64,000 bases of DNA from Rhizopus arrhizus. Taxonomy: Eukaryota; Mucoromycota; Mucoromycetes; Mucorales; Rhizopodaceae. The notes under the pieces are model-generated. The model did no database searches. It was not told where the DNA came from and saw nothing but the letters and a program-made list of their open reading frames with translations. Below are positions 10,651 through 22,526 of this stretch, in pieces; position 1 is the first letter of the stretch; every line of letters begins with the position of its first letter. The DNA lies in NCBI GenBank assembly GCA_024220505.1, contig JAKZZE010000007.1, positions 1,054,001 to 1,118,000 of the forward strand, written 5' to 3'. Position numbers and translations under genes: made by a program.

Positions 10651-11619
10651 TTTTCAAACGTTCAAATATTTTTCTATACTTTTTATATATTTTTTAATGG
10701 ATGAAAATCTTATTGTTTATTAAAACTCATCAAAGAGTATAAGAATCAAAGGTGAAGCAAGTGAATAAAAGAGTGACTTGCCATAAGGGTACAAAAGACA
10801 CCAGCATAAAGGACGGAAAGCAGATAGTTTCAATAATTCTTTTTGGGTTTGATGAATGACAATCTCGTCCAAAATAGGTATTTGTTCAAAAAGTTGCTGC
10901 CAGTGAGCTTTTCATATGAATCGAATAACTGTAGCAAAAAAAGCATATACTGTAAGCTTATATGACAGTGCGAAATGTAATATTTTGAAATCCAAAGTGT
11001 AGAAAGGTTTTGGAATATTGAGCTACAACTAGTGTCTTTAGGGTTTGACAATTATTTCTTGGGAACTGCTTTCCATATGTCTGTTTTTAATGCAAGTAAA
11101 GGGCATATGCTGTTTTGTTTTTGATAATTTACACAATTGACAATACTCATCTTCTACATGTGCTAGGATAATTCTATGCAAGTTAGATCAGGTGGATAAT
11201 TGCTTATGAAGAAGTCTATACTATATATTTTTGGGAATATGGTGCATAGGGATTCTAATAAAGGCTTTCCTGTTGTTGTTGTTTATATTTGTGAATTTGT
11301 ATTGAAGCTGAATATTGTCTTTAGTTGACGATTCTTCATTACTGTTATATTGATATCATCATAATCTATTTGTTGAATGAATGGATCAAAATTGATACTT
11401 AATTCAGTTGGATGGTTTTCATTGTCAAATTCAAGTTCGGTGGGCTCATATGACAATAAAGATGCAACAAAAGGTTTGAAGGTAAGACTTCCATTAATGA
11501 CAGCAGTTTTGATTTTTTGCATAATATGGGGAAAGCCACAATTTTGCCTTTTTGAATTAGACGCCATTAGAAAAGAAATCTCGTCCAAAGAAATGATATG
11601 CTTTTTGTGCTAAAGAAAC
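10651..11619. other. AT-rich spacer without clear gene
   Basis: No recognisable gene. A 101-codon minus-strand frame at 11283-11588 and an overlapping plus-strand frame are both uncharacterised and look unconvincing. Confidence 0.4.
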
Positions 11620-12129
11620 TTGCTATATTTGAATTTTTCTTGTGGATATTGTTTGCATATATCTTTGAAGGAAATGAGTAGGCTAGTCTGCGATGATAAT
11701 ACCATATCGCTTGCAGTATGTAAACGAGGACAAGAGTCAAAAGTACCAAGCATGAGAATCAGCAGATGGTGGCCTTGCATTTTACCACAGGATCTAGGAA
11801 AATATAAAAACTTCATTCGCTACTATCCTGCAGAAGAGCAGCTTTTAGCACGACAAAATTTCTCCGACGAAATAAGCTATAGAGATTTAACCATACACTA
11901 TAATGAGGTTCAAATGCTCCATAACATAGACACAGTATCTGTTCCTGAACCTCAGCTATGTGCAGTGAAAGAAGTAGAAGACCTTACTGATAATTTTCAG
12001 GAAATCACCATCTCTAACACTCACATATATAAAAAAAAATACAGTCAAGACCATATTGGATGCCTTATGAGACAAAAATACCGAAAATTATATAATTTAT
12101 CATTGAACATTATAGCTGAGTATTTATAG
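11620..12129 (+). CDS. Hypothetical ORF, 169 codons
   Basis: Longest open frame in this stretch of otherwise poorly coding DNA. The composition is protein-like from about residue 18 on (MSRLVCDDNTISLAVCKRG, later LTIHYNEVQMLHNIDTVSVP), but I recognise no domain. It sits between UGT-B and LINE debris. Neighbouring minus-strand frames at 12261-12473 (Glu/Lys-rich) and 12530-12754 could belong to the same decayed unit. It may be a remnant of a mobile-element protein. Confidence 0.3.
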   Translation: MLYLNFSCGYCLHISLKEMSRLVCDDNTISLAVCKRGQESKVPSMRISRWWPCILPQDLGKYKNFIRYYPAEEQLLARQNFSDEISYRDLTIHYNEVQMLHNIDTVSVPEPQLCAVKEVEDLTDNFQEITISNTHIYKKKYSQDHIGCLMRQKYRKLYNLSLNIIAEYL

Positions 12130-12915
12130 TATCTTAATATAACTTGGATTTGTGGTCTGCATGAATTATATATTTAACATATATTTATGATAGAAGAAAT
12201 CTACAGGAGTTACAAAATCACAAAGTATAAAGTTTACTATAAACTATCCTTTTCTTTTCTTCAATACTTTTTCCATGATAAAATATTCCCAGTCATTACA
12301 AGTAACGATATCTTCTGCCAATTTGTATTATCCAATTCATTAAGAAGTTCTTTTTCTAATTCTCTATCCATTTCATTTTCATTGTCCTTGCCTTTTTCTC
12401 TTGTTTCTATCTCTTCTGTACTCTCAGATCTAAAAACGAAACAATTATCATCTTCAGGGTCAAATTTCAGCATTTCTATTTCATATCTGGACTTGACTTC
12501 AAGAGTAGCATTTGGTTTACTGTAATTTTTTAAAAAAAGATATCTTTTCCAAGAAGCATTGCAGTGAGGAGGGCAGTAAAGGAAGCACAGTGAGCCTCAT
12601 TCTTGGGCATAGCAATGATTCTTTTATGTACATAATAAGGTGTTTGCTTGATATATACTTTGTTGCATAGATGGTCAGTTTCAGCCCCTCCCACTGACAG
12701 GTAATTGCTTCCATGTGATTCATAATCTTTATGCTCTTTATCTTGCGATTCCATAGTTGAAGCATTGTGATCTATAGTGTTTTCCCTTTTTGAAGATCCG
12801 ACTTCACTTCTTTATTTGTTGCTCCGCGTTGATTCCAGATTTATGTGTCAAGAGGCAGGCGCAAGTTTAAGTAATAAAAAGTATTGGACAAAACAAAAAG
12901 AAAGAGGAGAATAGA
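12130..12915. other. Spacer with short uncharacterised frames
   Basis: Minus-strand frames at 12261-12473 and 12530-12754 look protein-like but lie in different frames. No family is recognisable and no convincing splice model joins them. Confidence 0.3.
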
Positions 12916-13346
12916 CTAAAATATAAGTATAAAGTACTTTTGACAGTTAGGAGGACTCCAAAATGTAGGATTCTGAAATGTGTTCTTGAATATTACTTCG
13001 AACACTGTGTAATACCTGATTAATTTTGAAGGTAGTCTGTTGGAAGATGGAATTTCCATACATTGGTAAGCGTAAAAGTTAAGGCCAGTTGTGATGAGAT
13101 TGTTGTACTTTAGTAGTAGGAAACTGAGTAAAAGTCTAGCGTTTTGAAAGCGAAGTATATATCTTCGGTATCCACCGTAGGCCACAAGAATTCTCGAATA
13201 ATAGTTTGCCAGACAGCTGTTTTAGGAGGACAGCCGAATAGGAAATATTCCAAAGAATCGACATTAGTCGTACAAATCGCACATTGTGGAAAATCTACTT
13301 TATGTGGTAGGAGGCAGTGAAGTATAGCCCTATATGAGATCTTCAT
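12916..13346 (-). pseudogene. LINE remnant: zinc-binding (zf-RVT-like) C-terminus
   Basis: Minus-strand frames contain QCAICTTNVDSLEYFLFGCP followed by KTAVWQTIIREFL, the Cys/His pattern that closes many non-LTR reverse transcriptases and resembles the one at 41.1 kb (CVMCGAIETDEHFLWSCP). No RT core is adjacent, so only the 3' end survives, with frame breaks. Confidence 0.6.
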
Positions 13347-15336
13347 ATTGATGAGTCGATAAATAATACTTCATTAAACAGCTGTAAAGTTTAAAGCCCA
13401 GAAAGCTAGCCAATGAGACGGGTGAATGTTTTCAAGAGGTTGAGGGACTGACTGTAGTAATTGGCAGGTTTTCCCAAAAATTCTTCTGTTGACGGTAGAA
13501 AAATCTTTACTATGTAGAATCTAGAATTGTAAGCAATCAACAAATTGGGTGAATCATACACGGACATTTTCATTTACAATAGGAGGAGTCGTATTATTCG
13601 CTGGGAAGCAATGTTTTTCGAAAAAGAAATTGATGAATAATTTTCCTTGTTCTATAGCCCGAAAAATCTTGTTTGTTCCTCGTCAGAAAAAAGGATTGAG
13701 TTCACTCAAAGGGATTCTTGACTTCACTCCTTTTCTTCCAGGCTTCTCTTCGGCAGAAATATAATCGTTGTTATCATTAATATTACATAAAATGAAGTCA
13801 ATACGTTGATTATCAAAATTATCAAACTGCTTTGCCGTGTCTGAATAGCAGTCAGCACACTTTGATATAAACTTAGCGTCACTAAGGAATACCTTGTCCC
13901 ATATAAACGAATATACATTGAGGTGAAACCAAGATTCATTGTGATTAATGTTTAAAAGTTGTCTCGATACCTACAGCTCTACAGCGTTAGCAAATACCAA
14001 TTTTATGTATTTGCACATACAATCTAAGTTTCTTTTAACAAAATTCTTCCAATAAATCGCTAATGCTGTCTATATTCTTGCATTTGCTTATACTAATCAA
14101 CATTTCTCTTTCTTTGGATGTCGCCATGGATTGTAAATCCAAATCAAGTTTACGCTTTAAGATACTTGCAAAAGGCTGGTGTCTCTTAGATATTTTACTG
14201 CTCACGAAATCAAACTTTCCTTCTCACCGGATTTGTCGGATAAGTGGTTCATTTTTTTCAACTGTTATCATGTTAACAAATTGAGATAAATTACGCTATG
14301 TTGTATTTGATACTGCTTCACTATCGTGTTTGGTCATTCCCAATGTATTCATTTGCATTTCTTCTATGAATTGGGTCGAACATCGTGCCGTCTTAACTAG
14401 TTTTTTTACTGTAGCAGTACATATTTCGCATATGCACTGACCAATGGATTCAATCTTTTCTTTTTCTTTACTGCTGTCATCTACATTATTTCTTGCTTGA
14501 TCTGGCTTCTACATTCCTTCCGTATGCACATCACCCAAAGTCCTTAGGTTGTGATCAAGCAATATTTTCAAAGTGTCTTCGTATTTCCAAGTCAAAAGAG
14601 ATGTTTTGACTAAATACTCAGATATAACATTTTTTTCATGATTTGCTTATCTTCTATCAATTTGAGTACATTTGAAGAGTCTAGGATTTTTAATAATGAG
14701 ATAGATGAGAAAAGAGCACGAAAAAAAGTGCAAGTGAAAAATGATTGCTTGTCGTACCTAAATTAATCCCAGTTGACTCCACTCCACAGATCGCCTTCAG
14801 TTGTACGACACTTCTCTGGAATTCCTTAAACAATCATCTATTGCAGCAGTCATATTTCTATGCATGTTTTTGATTTATCAATTATCGTACTTACTTTTAC
14901 TGGTAATAATTCAGCAAATGTTGTCCGCTTCATTTATCAACATTTTTTAATACCTTTTTGTTCAAAGAAGCTCTCCTGAATATGCTAACGAACCTGTAGC
15001 CAATATCCCAGATTGCGGACCAAATGGAATTGGACGCTTGATATTCCAATGTTGCCATTCATCAATCCAGTTAGATCAAACATCAGATTCATGTTAATAA
15101 GAGACATACTACTGCTATTTCCCACATGTCCAAAGGGGCATTGAACGCTTGTGTGTTACCAAAGAAGATGCGATATTTCATATCTGAGCACAGTAAAACA
15201 AAAACAATAAAGAAGCAACTAGCATGTCAGTATTAGAAGGCTTACCTTTTAATGAATCATCTGAATCCAATGGAGTAACTACTAAAAAAGAAAGGAGGGT
15301 AACAAAAAAAAGTCTACCATTAAGTCTTTTTTTAAG
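13347..15336. other. Spacer without recognisable gene
   Basis: Only short frames in all directions (for example 13549-13764 plus, 14063-14284 plus). Probably old transposon debris, given LINE fragments on both sides, but nothing is identifiable. Confidence 0.35.
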
Positions 15337-16400
15337 TTGCTAAAGAATTGTGACTACTGCAATATATGGTCGTTTAAAGAGATTCCACTTCTCTGTTTTT
15401 GGTGGATGAGATTATGCATCTTGGAGTGCCCTTTGCCAAGCCTGGTCTATCTGCTGCTTCTTTGGTATCTCTTTGGTCTCTTAAATATGATTGGTGTCAG
15501 CCGTAAAGGTTTCTCCTTGCGGCATTATTCTAATATCTATGCCACCTTTGTTCGCCCGAAGTTTGAGTGTGACCTAACCATATCTCGGCTGACGGTAGCT
15601 GACATGAAATCTATTAAAAATTTACAAGATCACTGTATTTGCTTGCTTGTTGGTAGCCATCGTACCTCTTCCACCACCACCATCAAATATATTACCACAC
15701 TACCATTCATAAGACATCGAATTGATGTGCTCGTCACTCGTTACTGTCTTCATGCTTACTGTCTTCCTAATTCTTGCCTGCTGCCTCTGCTGTCTTCCAC
15801 ATTACCAGTCCCTCGTATCAAAACGCATCTTGAAACGAATTCGCTCTTTCGGGCTTTGTCTTCTCCTCCTCCGCCCTTCAACACTCGGCTCAAAACCTTC
15901 TTTCGCTAGTATCATGAGCGTCAAGACATCTTTCTTGTCACTTCCACTACTCAGGTTCTATTATGCGTATGTCGCCCTGCTCTGGTGGTTGATCCCATCT
16001 TGTACGTTTCTGCAACCCGTGCAGACCGTTCTCTCTTAATTCGTTGCTGCCTTGGCTGACTGCCTGGTAAACCCGAAGACTGTCCTTGTGGACGTGATCG
16101 TCACTCTCGTCGCCACTTTCTTGAGTGTGACATTATACCATCTTTCCTCTGGTCCGACCTACCTCGTTATCCTCCCTGGGTCTTATCCAATTGACTTTGC
16201 TTTGTCTTCGTTGCTTCTTGGCCGTTCTTCTCATCGTCTTCCTTAGTGGTCTTCGCTGTTACTTATGCTTTGGCACATACAACGTCTCTGTCGTCCTGAT
16301 AGGAATCTTTCTATTGAATCTTCTCTTGATATCTAGTAATATTCTTGTTCTTCTGGTCGCTCTGGCTGAAATCCTTCTTAGTCTGTCTCTACTGATCCCA
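15337..16400 (+). pseudogene. LINE remnant: reverse-transcriptase C-terminus of a second LINE type
   Basis: The frame 15337-15909 carries the post-RT region of a non-LTR retrotransposon (YATFVRPKFECDLTISRL, then LQDHCICLLVGSHRTSST). About 130 bp further, in another frame and with one stop, comes the zinc-knuckle-like CPCGRDRHSRRHFLEC near 16084-16131. Frames are interrupted, so the copy is dead. The sequence differs from the 40.7-44.4 kb LINE, so at least two LINE lineages have been active here. Confidence 0.7.
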
Positions 16401-16891
16401 CACGGAAGTAAAGCCATCAAATTTCCTTACCGTTGGGTTGTGACAATAGATCAGGTAAGTTGTGGAAGTAAGCAGCAAATCTCATCTTTTTTCCTTGTCT
16501 TTTTTTTTGGAATTTTTCTATCTCTGAGGCTTCTTTATTTGTACCTTATCCCTTTCTTTTGTATTTGAAGATGCAACAATGATTTCTTAATCGCCTGCAA
16601 TACATCTTCGTAATTAATAAAAATAAAATCTTTAACCTGACTCTACTTTAACCTCCAATGTGATACATGCTCTCTGAGTCACTCTTTATTTTTCATATAA
16701 ATATAAACAATAGTAGTGATAAAATCCCTTTTTTCTCATATCTTTTTAAGCCGCATATTGTGGACGAAACTATGACTAATAGCACTTACGAACAAGCCAG
16801 AATGTATACAGAAATAGTCTCAACTTTTTCAATGATTTAGAATTGAAGAAAAACTACTGGCTAACAGACTAGAGATTAAAAGCCACTACCT

Positions 16892-17521
16892 GTGGAAATC
16901 TCAACATACTTAGAAGAAAATACTCCACTTCAAATACAAGACAATTTTAAACGATTTAAACGAGAATTTAGCAAATACTACGACGAAGAATGGACTGTTG
17001 GCGAAGAGATCAATAAATCGCTCATACCGAAGTATAAGAGGGTTTCAGTATTAAATTTCTCGAAAAATACAACGAAGCAACTTATCAACAGAGAATTTTA
17101 CGAGCAGCAACAGGAGGAAACAACAGTAATGGAAATAGTCGCGGAGGAAAAAACTAGTTTGGGGGAAGGGAACGTGAGGCTCCGACCTACGACAACCAAT
17201 ACAATTCTCATAACCAGCAACAAAGCTCACATCTGCATCAGACAGGTAATACCGAACAGAAACAGTAAGTCCAAATCCACTATCAACAACAGCCCAACCA
17301 ATCACGCAGCTTCAACAGCGACCATCTTCATCCATACAGGATTACGACATATCAGCAGATGGGATCACCCAAGGGTCACCTTCAACAACTTATAAGCTCA
17401 TGGGAATCGATAGCAACACATCCTTGGCCTCTATCAGTGATTCAGCATGGTTACAAGATACAGTTTGCAAAACAGCCAATACCTTGGAGAACTCAAGTAA
17501 AACAGTTTGGTATATTTTAAA
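16892..17521 (+). pseudogene. Decayed ORF, origin unclear
   Basis: A 167-codon frame (MEISTYLEENTPLQIQDNFK...) ends at 17395, while a different frame continues in protein-like composition to about 17520 (ITQGSPSTTYKLMGI, later LENSSKTVWYILKEL). This suggests a frameshifted former gene. Gln/Asn/Thr-rich, with no domain recognised; a retrotransposon ORF1/gag is a guess based only on its place between a LINE fragment and the IR1 arm. Confidence 0.35.
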
Positions 17522-17619
17522 GGAACTGTGATATCATGATATAATTCGTCAATCATCTAATCATAGTTAATGGATTTCTATTAAAGATGTTCATTAATAT
17601 ATTCATCTATTTTGATTCG

Positions 17620-17656
<37 letters not shown>
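17620..17656 (+). repeat. Poly(A) tract of about 37 at the edge of IR1
   Basis: Homopolymer that separates unrelated DNA on the left from the IR1 right arm. The mirrored edge at 2551-2571 is also an A/T run. Confidence 0.9.
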
Positions 17657-17658
<2 letters not shown>

Positions 17659-19131
17659 CTTGACTCATCCAAACCAAGCCAATTAAATTCACGCCACTTT
17701 TGGGAGGTATGCATAGTGAAAAGAGTTACTCTCTTCCGTCTATACCTTTTCTTTACTCTCGATGGTAAAAATTAATCTGATATCTTGCTATGTCCAAGAA
17801 ACCTAGCCTTATCTATATATAAAAAGCTGTCATGCTCCACTATCTGAAATGAGCATGTCTTTATTCGAGTAGCCTCTGAAGTTTGGACTGTACTTTGTGT
17901 TTCAAAAATAACATAAACAACCCTCTTTATTATATGTTCTTGCATATAAAACAAGAAATCAAATAAGTGTGGATTTGTTTTATCTGTTTCGCTTTATTAA
18001 CAGTCAATTTGTTTTTCTTTTTGTTTCAAAAAAAGACTTTACACCTTTTCTATTGTTTTATAAAGACAAAAAACCATGATGTGTGTCCATCTAAAAGATC
18101 ATTTCTCTTGGTAGGCGTATGAATGCTAAGATAAGCTCAAGGCAGATCAGAATGTTAATTCGGCTTCAATGACCATCAGAAAGTGAAAAGAAGCTTGAAT
18201 GTGTGGGTAATCATGACTTTGAAGTCCAACAATGAATGTGGTGATATTTTTTTAATGTACATGTATTCATATCAAGAAAAGAAGACATTCCTTCTTGAAC
18301 GCTTGTACATATTTATTTCCTTTACCAACCTCCTTGGCTTCATACACAGCATATGTCAATCTGAACTTTGCTTTGCCAAGTCGTTTCAAAAGTCAGATAA
18401 AGTCCTTCATCTTTCTTGATTTTCTTGTCGTCTTGATATGCTTTGTATATCCAAGAATACAGCATTGTAATCTCTCTATAGTTTAAGGCTGCTAGTTTAT
18501 AGGAATGAATAGCGTCTTTGGATGGTTCATGCGATGGGTTGCAGTTGTTATGAAAATCTCTTTAGTATAATGAACCCTTTGCGGGATAATTTGGTGAGTA
18601 GAAAACACACAAAGATCCATCGTCATGACTGATCATACAATCACCCACTTCCACCAAAGTGATCAGTTCAATGGTAATGTTGCGATTCATGCTGTTACTT
18701 GACATTGCTCTGAAAGCATGTATCAGATTGCTGATGTTGCTAACTGTCGATTTGTGAAGCAGGCTTTCATTATCCTATACTGCATATTAAGCACGTTAAG
18801 TTGCAATCATGATGTTTAACTCCTTTGAGTAAAAGTAGATTTTGTTCCAAAATCAGTATGAGGCAAATGCCTTTTTTTTTTATTTTTTTTTTCTGTAAAA
18901 CTGTTGTCATGGAAGTGTTCTTTTTGTTAGGGATAATCAACCCGCATCCTGGTTGAAAAGGACAGCTTAACTAGATATTTCTCTAACCTCTTAAATTTAT
19001 CACTATCCTCTAGATCAGGTACAATATGGTATCATTCACTCTTTTCAAACTGAAGGTTTTTTGCGGATCACTTTTGACAGTAGAGATAAAAAACTTAATA
19101 GAAGCACCATTATCCGGAATAACCTTTGTTA

Positions 19132-19133
<2 letters not shown>

Positions 19134-19177
<44 letters not shown>
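19134..19177 (+). repeat. Poly(T) tract of about 44
   Basis: Expanded homopolymer inside the IR1 right arm; the left-arm counterpart near 1063-1072 is about 9 A. Confidence 0.9.
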
Positions 19178-19179
<2 letters not shown>

Positions 19180-19833
19180 TATGCAGTACTTTATAAAGTA
19201 ATTTTAGTACAATATATTTCAAATTCATAATTGAGCCATTTCAACCATCAATTAGTTCAGGTTCTTACTTTATCATTTTATATAAAAGAAATGAAACATA
19301 GAGCGCATTTCATTGTTACTAATCTTCCTATGATTTTAAGTCTTTGGGGGACATTTTTCCAATCCGACTTCAATCCGAACGGATATCTAAAACATAATAT
19401 TTTTCAATTTAATAATAGGCATCCTTAAAGCAGAAAGAAAGGCTTTCAAATTGATAAATAAGATTACTAAGTCAAATAAACACTTGATAAATAAGTCTCT
19501 TCTTTTTGAAATAAAACTATTATTTACCCAAAACTCATGCACAAAGCAATCAAAAGCCGAAATTAACAACTGAATCCTGAAGGGCATGAACTTGAAGCAG
19601 ATGCATTTCCTTCTTGAAAACAATAGGATGACAAATGAGATTAGAAGAGTTTAAAGTGCCCTACTTGTATTTCCCATGCTATGATTTATCTAAATTGTTG
19701 AATGCCAGACTATTAAGCTTATATCAATCCCTATTTTTCAGTACAGATGCATTCAGCACATGATTGTTAGCTTTTTAATTTGACTAGGAGAATCTACTTA
19801 CACAAGAGTATGTCCTCTCAATAAACGACATTG

Positions 19834-19841
19834 TATAAATA
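19834..19841 (+). promoter_or_regulatory. TATA box of UGT-C
   Basis: TATAAATA 67 bp before the ATG, preceded by CACAAGAGTATGTCCTCT (19801-19818). Same layout as UGT-B. Confidence 0.6.
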
Positions 19842-19907
19842 TTCTGTCCTTTTTTTTTTTTTTTTTTTTTTTTTTTTCGCTTATATTTTTCTGACTGTCT
19901 TTTGTTT

Positions 19908-21718
19908 ATGAAGCTTTCAACACTATCCTTTGCTTTGCTTTCTGTCGCAAACTGCATTAGCTTTGGAACGGCCGCAGGAGAAGACACATTTCAATTGGCC
20001 TTGGATTATCGCGCACCCAAAAACATTGCTTTTAGTTGTCATTTTGGTGGATCTTCGCCTGTTATGTGGGTCTTGTCTATACTTGAAGAATTAACCGCTA
20101 GAGGTCATCATACGACTTTCTATACACGTGTAGTGCCTCTTTATGATAAAAAGAACTCTTTGAATGCTTACATATTTCTATGACTTAGGACGATCAGGCA
20201 AAGTTCATCAAGAACTTTCCTACTGTTGATTTGGTCTCAGATAGTCTTACTATAGTAGAAAAAGAGAGATTTAAAAATGTGATTCGCAGCCTCTCCAGTG
20301 ATAACCATGTTGATAGCTTATTACATATGACGAAAACAATGATGCTTAACTTTACAGACGGTACTTGTCAAACACATAAAAAGAAAAGTCACTAAGATAT
20401 TACTTTAGATTATCTCAATCATGTAGATTTGTTTAGTAAAAAAGATGTGGATCTTGCTATTTGTGATTACTACAACATGCCCTGTGTCGAAGCTTCTATC
20501 GCTAATAACATACCCTTTATAATCACTTCTACTCATGTATTAAATGCAGGTATATATAAAAAGAAGGGAGAGAGGGGGCTGCACCAGCTTATAATCCTTT
20601 TTGGCCTTTTAGACACGTTAGCTCCCTACATAAACACCGATTACCTATCTATGCACAATCCAACAAGCAAGAACGTTCCATTCTTTGAACGTTTAAGAGA
20701 CAAGGTAATCAACCCCATGCGCTTGCTTATCAAGGCTAGGGGCTTCATCAAGGAATTCCGACAAAAACAGAGGGCACTCGGCCTTGAAACTGCCTTGGGT
20801 CAGTGGCATATAAAATTTAAAGACTCTATAAAGTTGTTCAATACCGCCTTTGGATTTGATCCTCCAAGGCCGATTGGTCCATTAGTTGAGCTGATTGGTC
20901 CCATCGTGCCCAAAACACGTCCTGTGCTGACAGATGTCCTTCAACAGTTTCTCGATAGCCATCAAAAGGTAGTCTATGTCGCCTTTGGACAGCACTCAGT
21001 TCTGTCCACAGAGGAACTTGGTCTGATCATGACCTCCATGCTAGAAAACATGGAAGCAGATGATATTGACGGCATCTTATGGTCTGTAAGAGACATGGAG
21101 CATCTCTTTCCAGAAACACTCCAGACACGCTCTGGCCGAGTCTATCATATCCGAGACCTGTTTGACAAGAAAGAAGGACAAGACATCCTCTTTTTGGAAT
21201 GGGCTCCTCAGGTCGCTATCCTTCATCATCCCTCGACTCAATTGTTCTTGACCCATGGAGGTTCTGCCTCTGTTTATGAAGCACTCTACAATGGCGTTCC
21301 CATCGTTGTTTTTCCCTTCTTTAGCGATCAACCTGCAGCTGCTATCACAGCCGAAGAGAATGGCTATGGGCGCTGGATGAAGAAGAACGATCAGGAGCAG
21401 GCAATCAAGGTGGTTCAAGAGGTCTTGCGTGATGATCGATACAGACAGAATGCCAATCGCTTCAAGGCCTTGGTCCAGATTCGATCCAACCATGGTGTCC
21501 AACGTGGTGCTGATGTGGTAGAAGAGGCGCTCTATCTGCATCAGGATGGCAAGATCAACCATCGACGAGATGTCAGACGCGATCTTTCCTTCTTGAAGGC
21601 ATACAACCTGGATCTTTATCTTTTTTCGCTTTCTGTCGTCCTCGGATCACTCTTTGGTGTCTATCGCTTGGTTTCCTATGGCTTAAAGCAATCGTCGGTG
21701 AAGGAGAAGTCTGCTTGA
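19908..21718 (+). CDS. UGT-C: UDP-glycosyltransferase with catalytic His replaced by Pro
   Basis: UDPGT-family protein of 546 residues. Exons 19908-20129, 20189-20360, 20409-20549, 20613-21718. Signal peptide about 1-23; UGT signature intact (EWAPQVAILHHPS, FLTHGGSASVYEALYNG, FFSDQ); membrane helix near the C-terminus. Odd points: GGSSP replaces GGSSH, so residue 51, the presumed catalytic base, is Pro; Asp151 is kept (CDYY). Intron 3 (20550-20612, 63 nt) is a multiple of three and open, so its retention would add 21 residues in frame. Exon 2 is more diverged (SDSLTIVEKERFKN) than exons 1 and 4. It faces CRP-3 tail to tail about 800 bp away. It may be a pseudoenzyme or use an altered mechanism. 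Confidence 0.88.
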
Positions 21719-22255
21719 TGCTCTATAAAAGAAAAAAATAAAGAATCATTCGTTTTCCTAGAATTAGCAAAGTGATGGCAATTTTTATAAAATACATTTT
21801 ACCTCAAACTACAATAGATTCATATTGATATATTCAAACCATAGTTCATTGTCTTTTACAAAACCAGTTTAGCTGTCAGATAGTCTTTTTCACTGGTTTG
21901 TATCACCATAAGGGAAGCTTGTAGTGAGCACAAAAAGATATTAAGATTACATGAGCCAGTCCATACTCGCTTCATTTGTATTTCATTTTCAAATAACGCC
22001 AAAAAACCATCTCTGCAATCATCTTGTTTCCTTCTTTATTTTCACTTGTTTCTAAATGGCTTGATTTCAAGTTGTTGTATTTATACCTTTATAAATGATC
22101 TGTCTCATTCAATCCTATCTATTTACATTCAGATTTTTCTTTATATATACTTTACTACAATCAGCGATTCGATGGATTTGTTTTTTCTTTACAGATATTG
22201 TCAGAATATGTATAAATAAAATCCATCTTATCTTTTGCTCACCTTTTTTTTTGCT
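21719..22255. repeat. UGT 3' flank repeat (copy C)
   Basis: Same 3' block as after UGT-B, -D and -E. Beyond the T run near 22245 it joins TTTGCTGTTCAACTCTTTG, which begins the CRP 3' flank shared with 47.7 kb and 54.56 kb. Confidence 0.8.
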
Positions 22256-22526
22256 GTTCAACTCTTTGATTAAATTTTAAGACTTTACAGCGCAAGAGAT
22301 AATCATAAAGCAAATATATCAATGTTATCTTTTATGTGCTAATATTATGATTTTATGGCATCGTTTGATTAAAGGTAATCTAGCATTACGATGCATAGAT
22401 TTTCTTACTAGTTGAATAAAAGAATATATAGAACGATATACATATACAAAGTGCCAAAAGTATTTATTTTCAAAATAAAAGATTAAAAGCTAGCCTTTAT
22501 GGTTACGCTAGTCCCTCCATCAATAT
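22256..22526. repeat. CRP 3' flank repeat (copy 3)
   Basis: Shared with 47.70-47.97 kb and, inverted, with 54.28-54.56 kb (for example AAAAGTATTTATTTTCAAAA). Likely the 3' UTR and downstream region of the CRP gene. Confidence 0.7.

Larger units (their letters stand above)
17657..19907. repeat. Right arm of inverted duplication IR1
   Basis: Inverted copy of about 360-2549, continuing into UGT-C exon 1. High identity, including non-coding DNA. Contains a T run of about 44 at 19134-19177 that is only about 9 A in the left arm. No independent gene found in the arm. Confidence 0.85.

Noticed and set aside
1..19990. IR1 as terminal inverted repeats of a giant DNA transposon
   Set aside because: The arms contain UGT exons and continue into the genes; no transposase is visible in the interior and no target-site duplication could be identified at the poly(A) edges.
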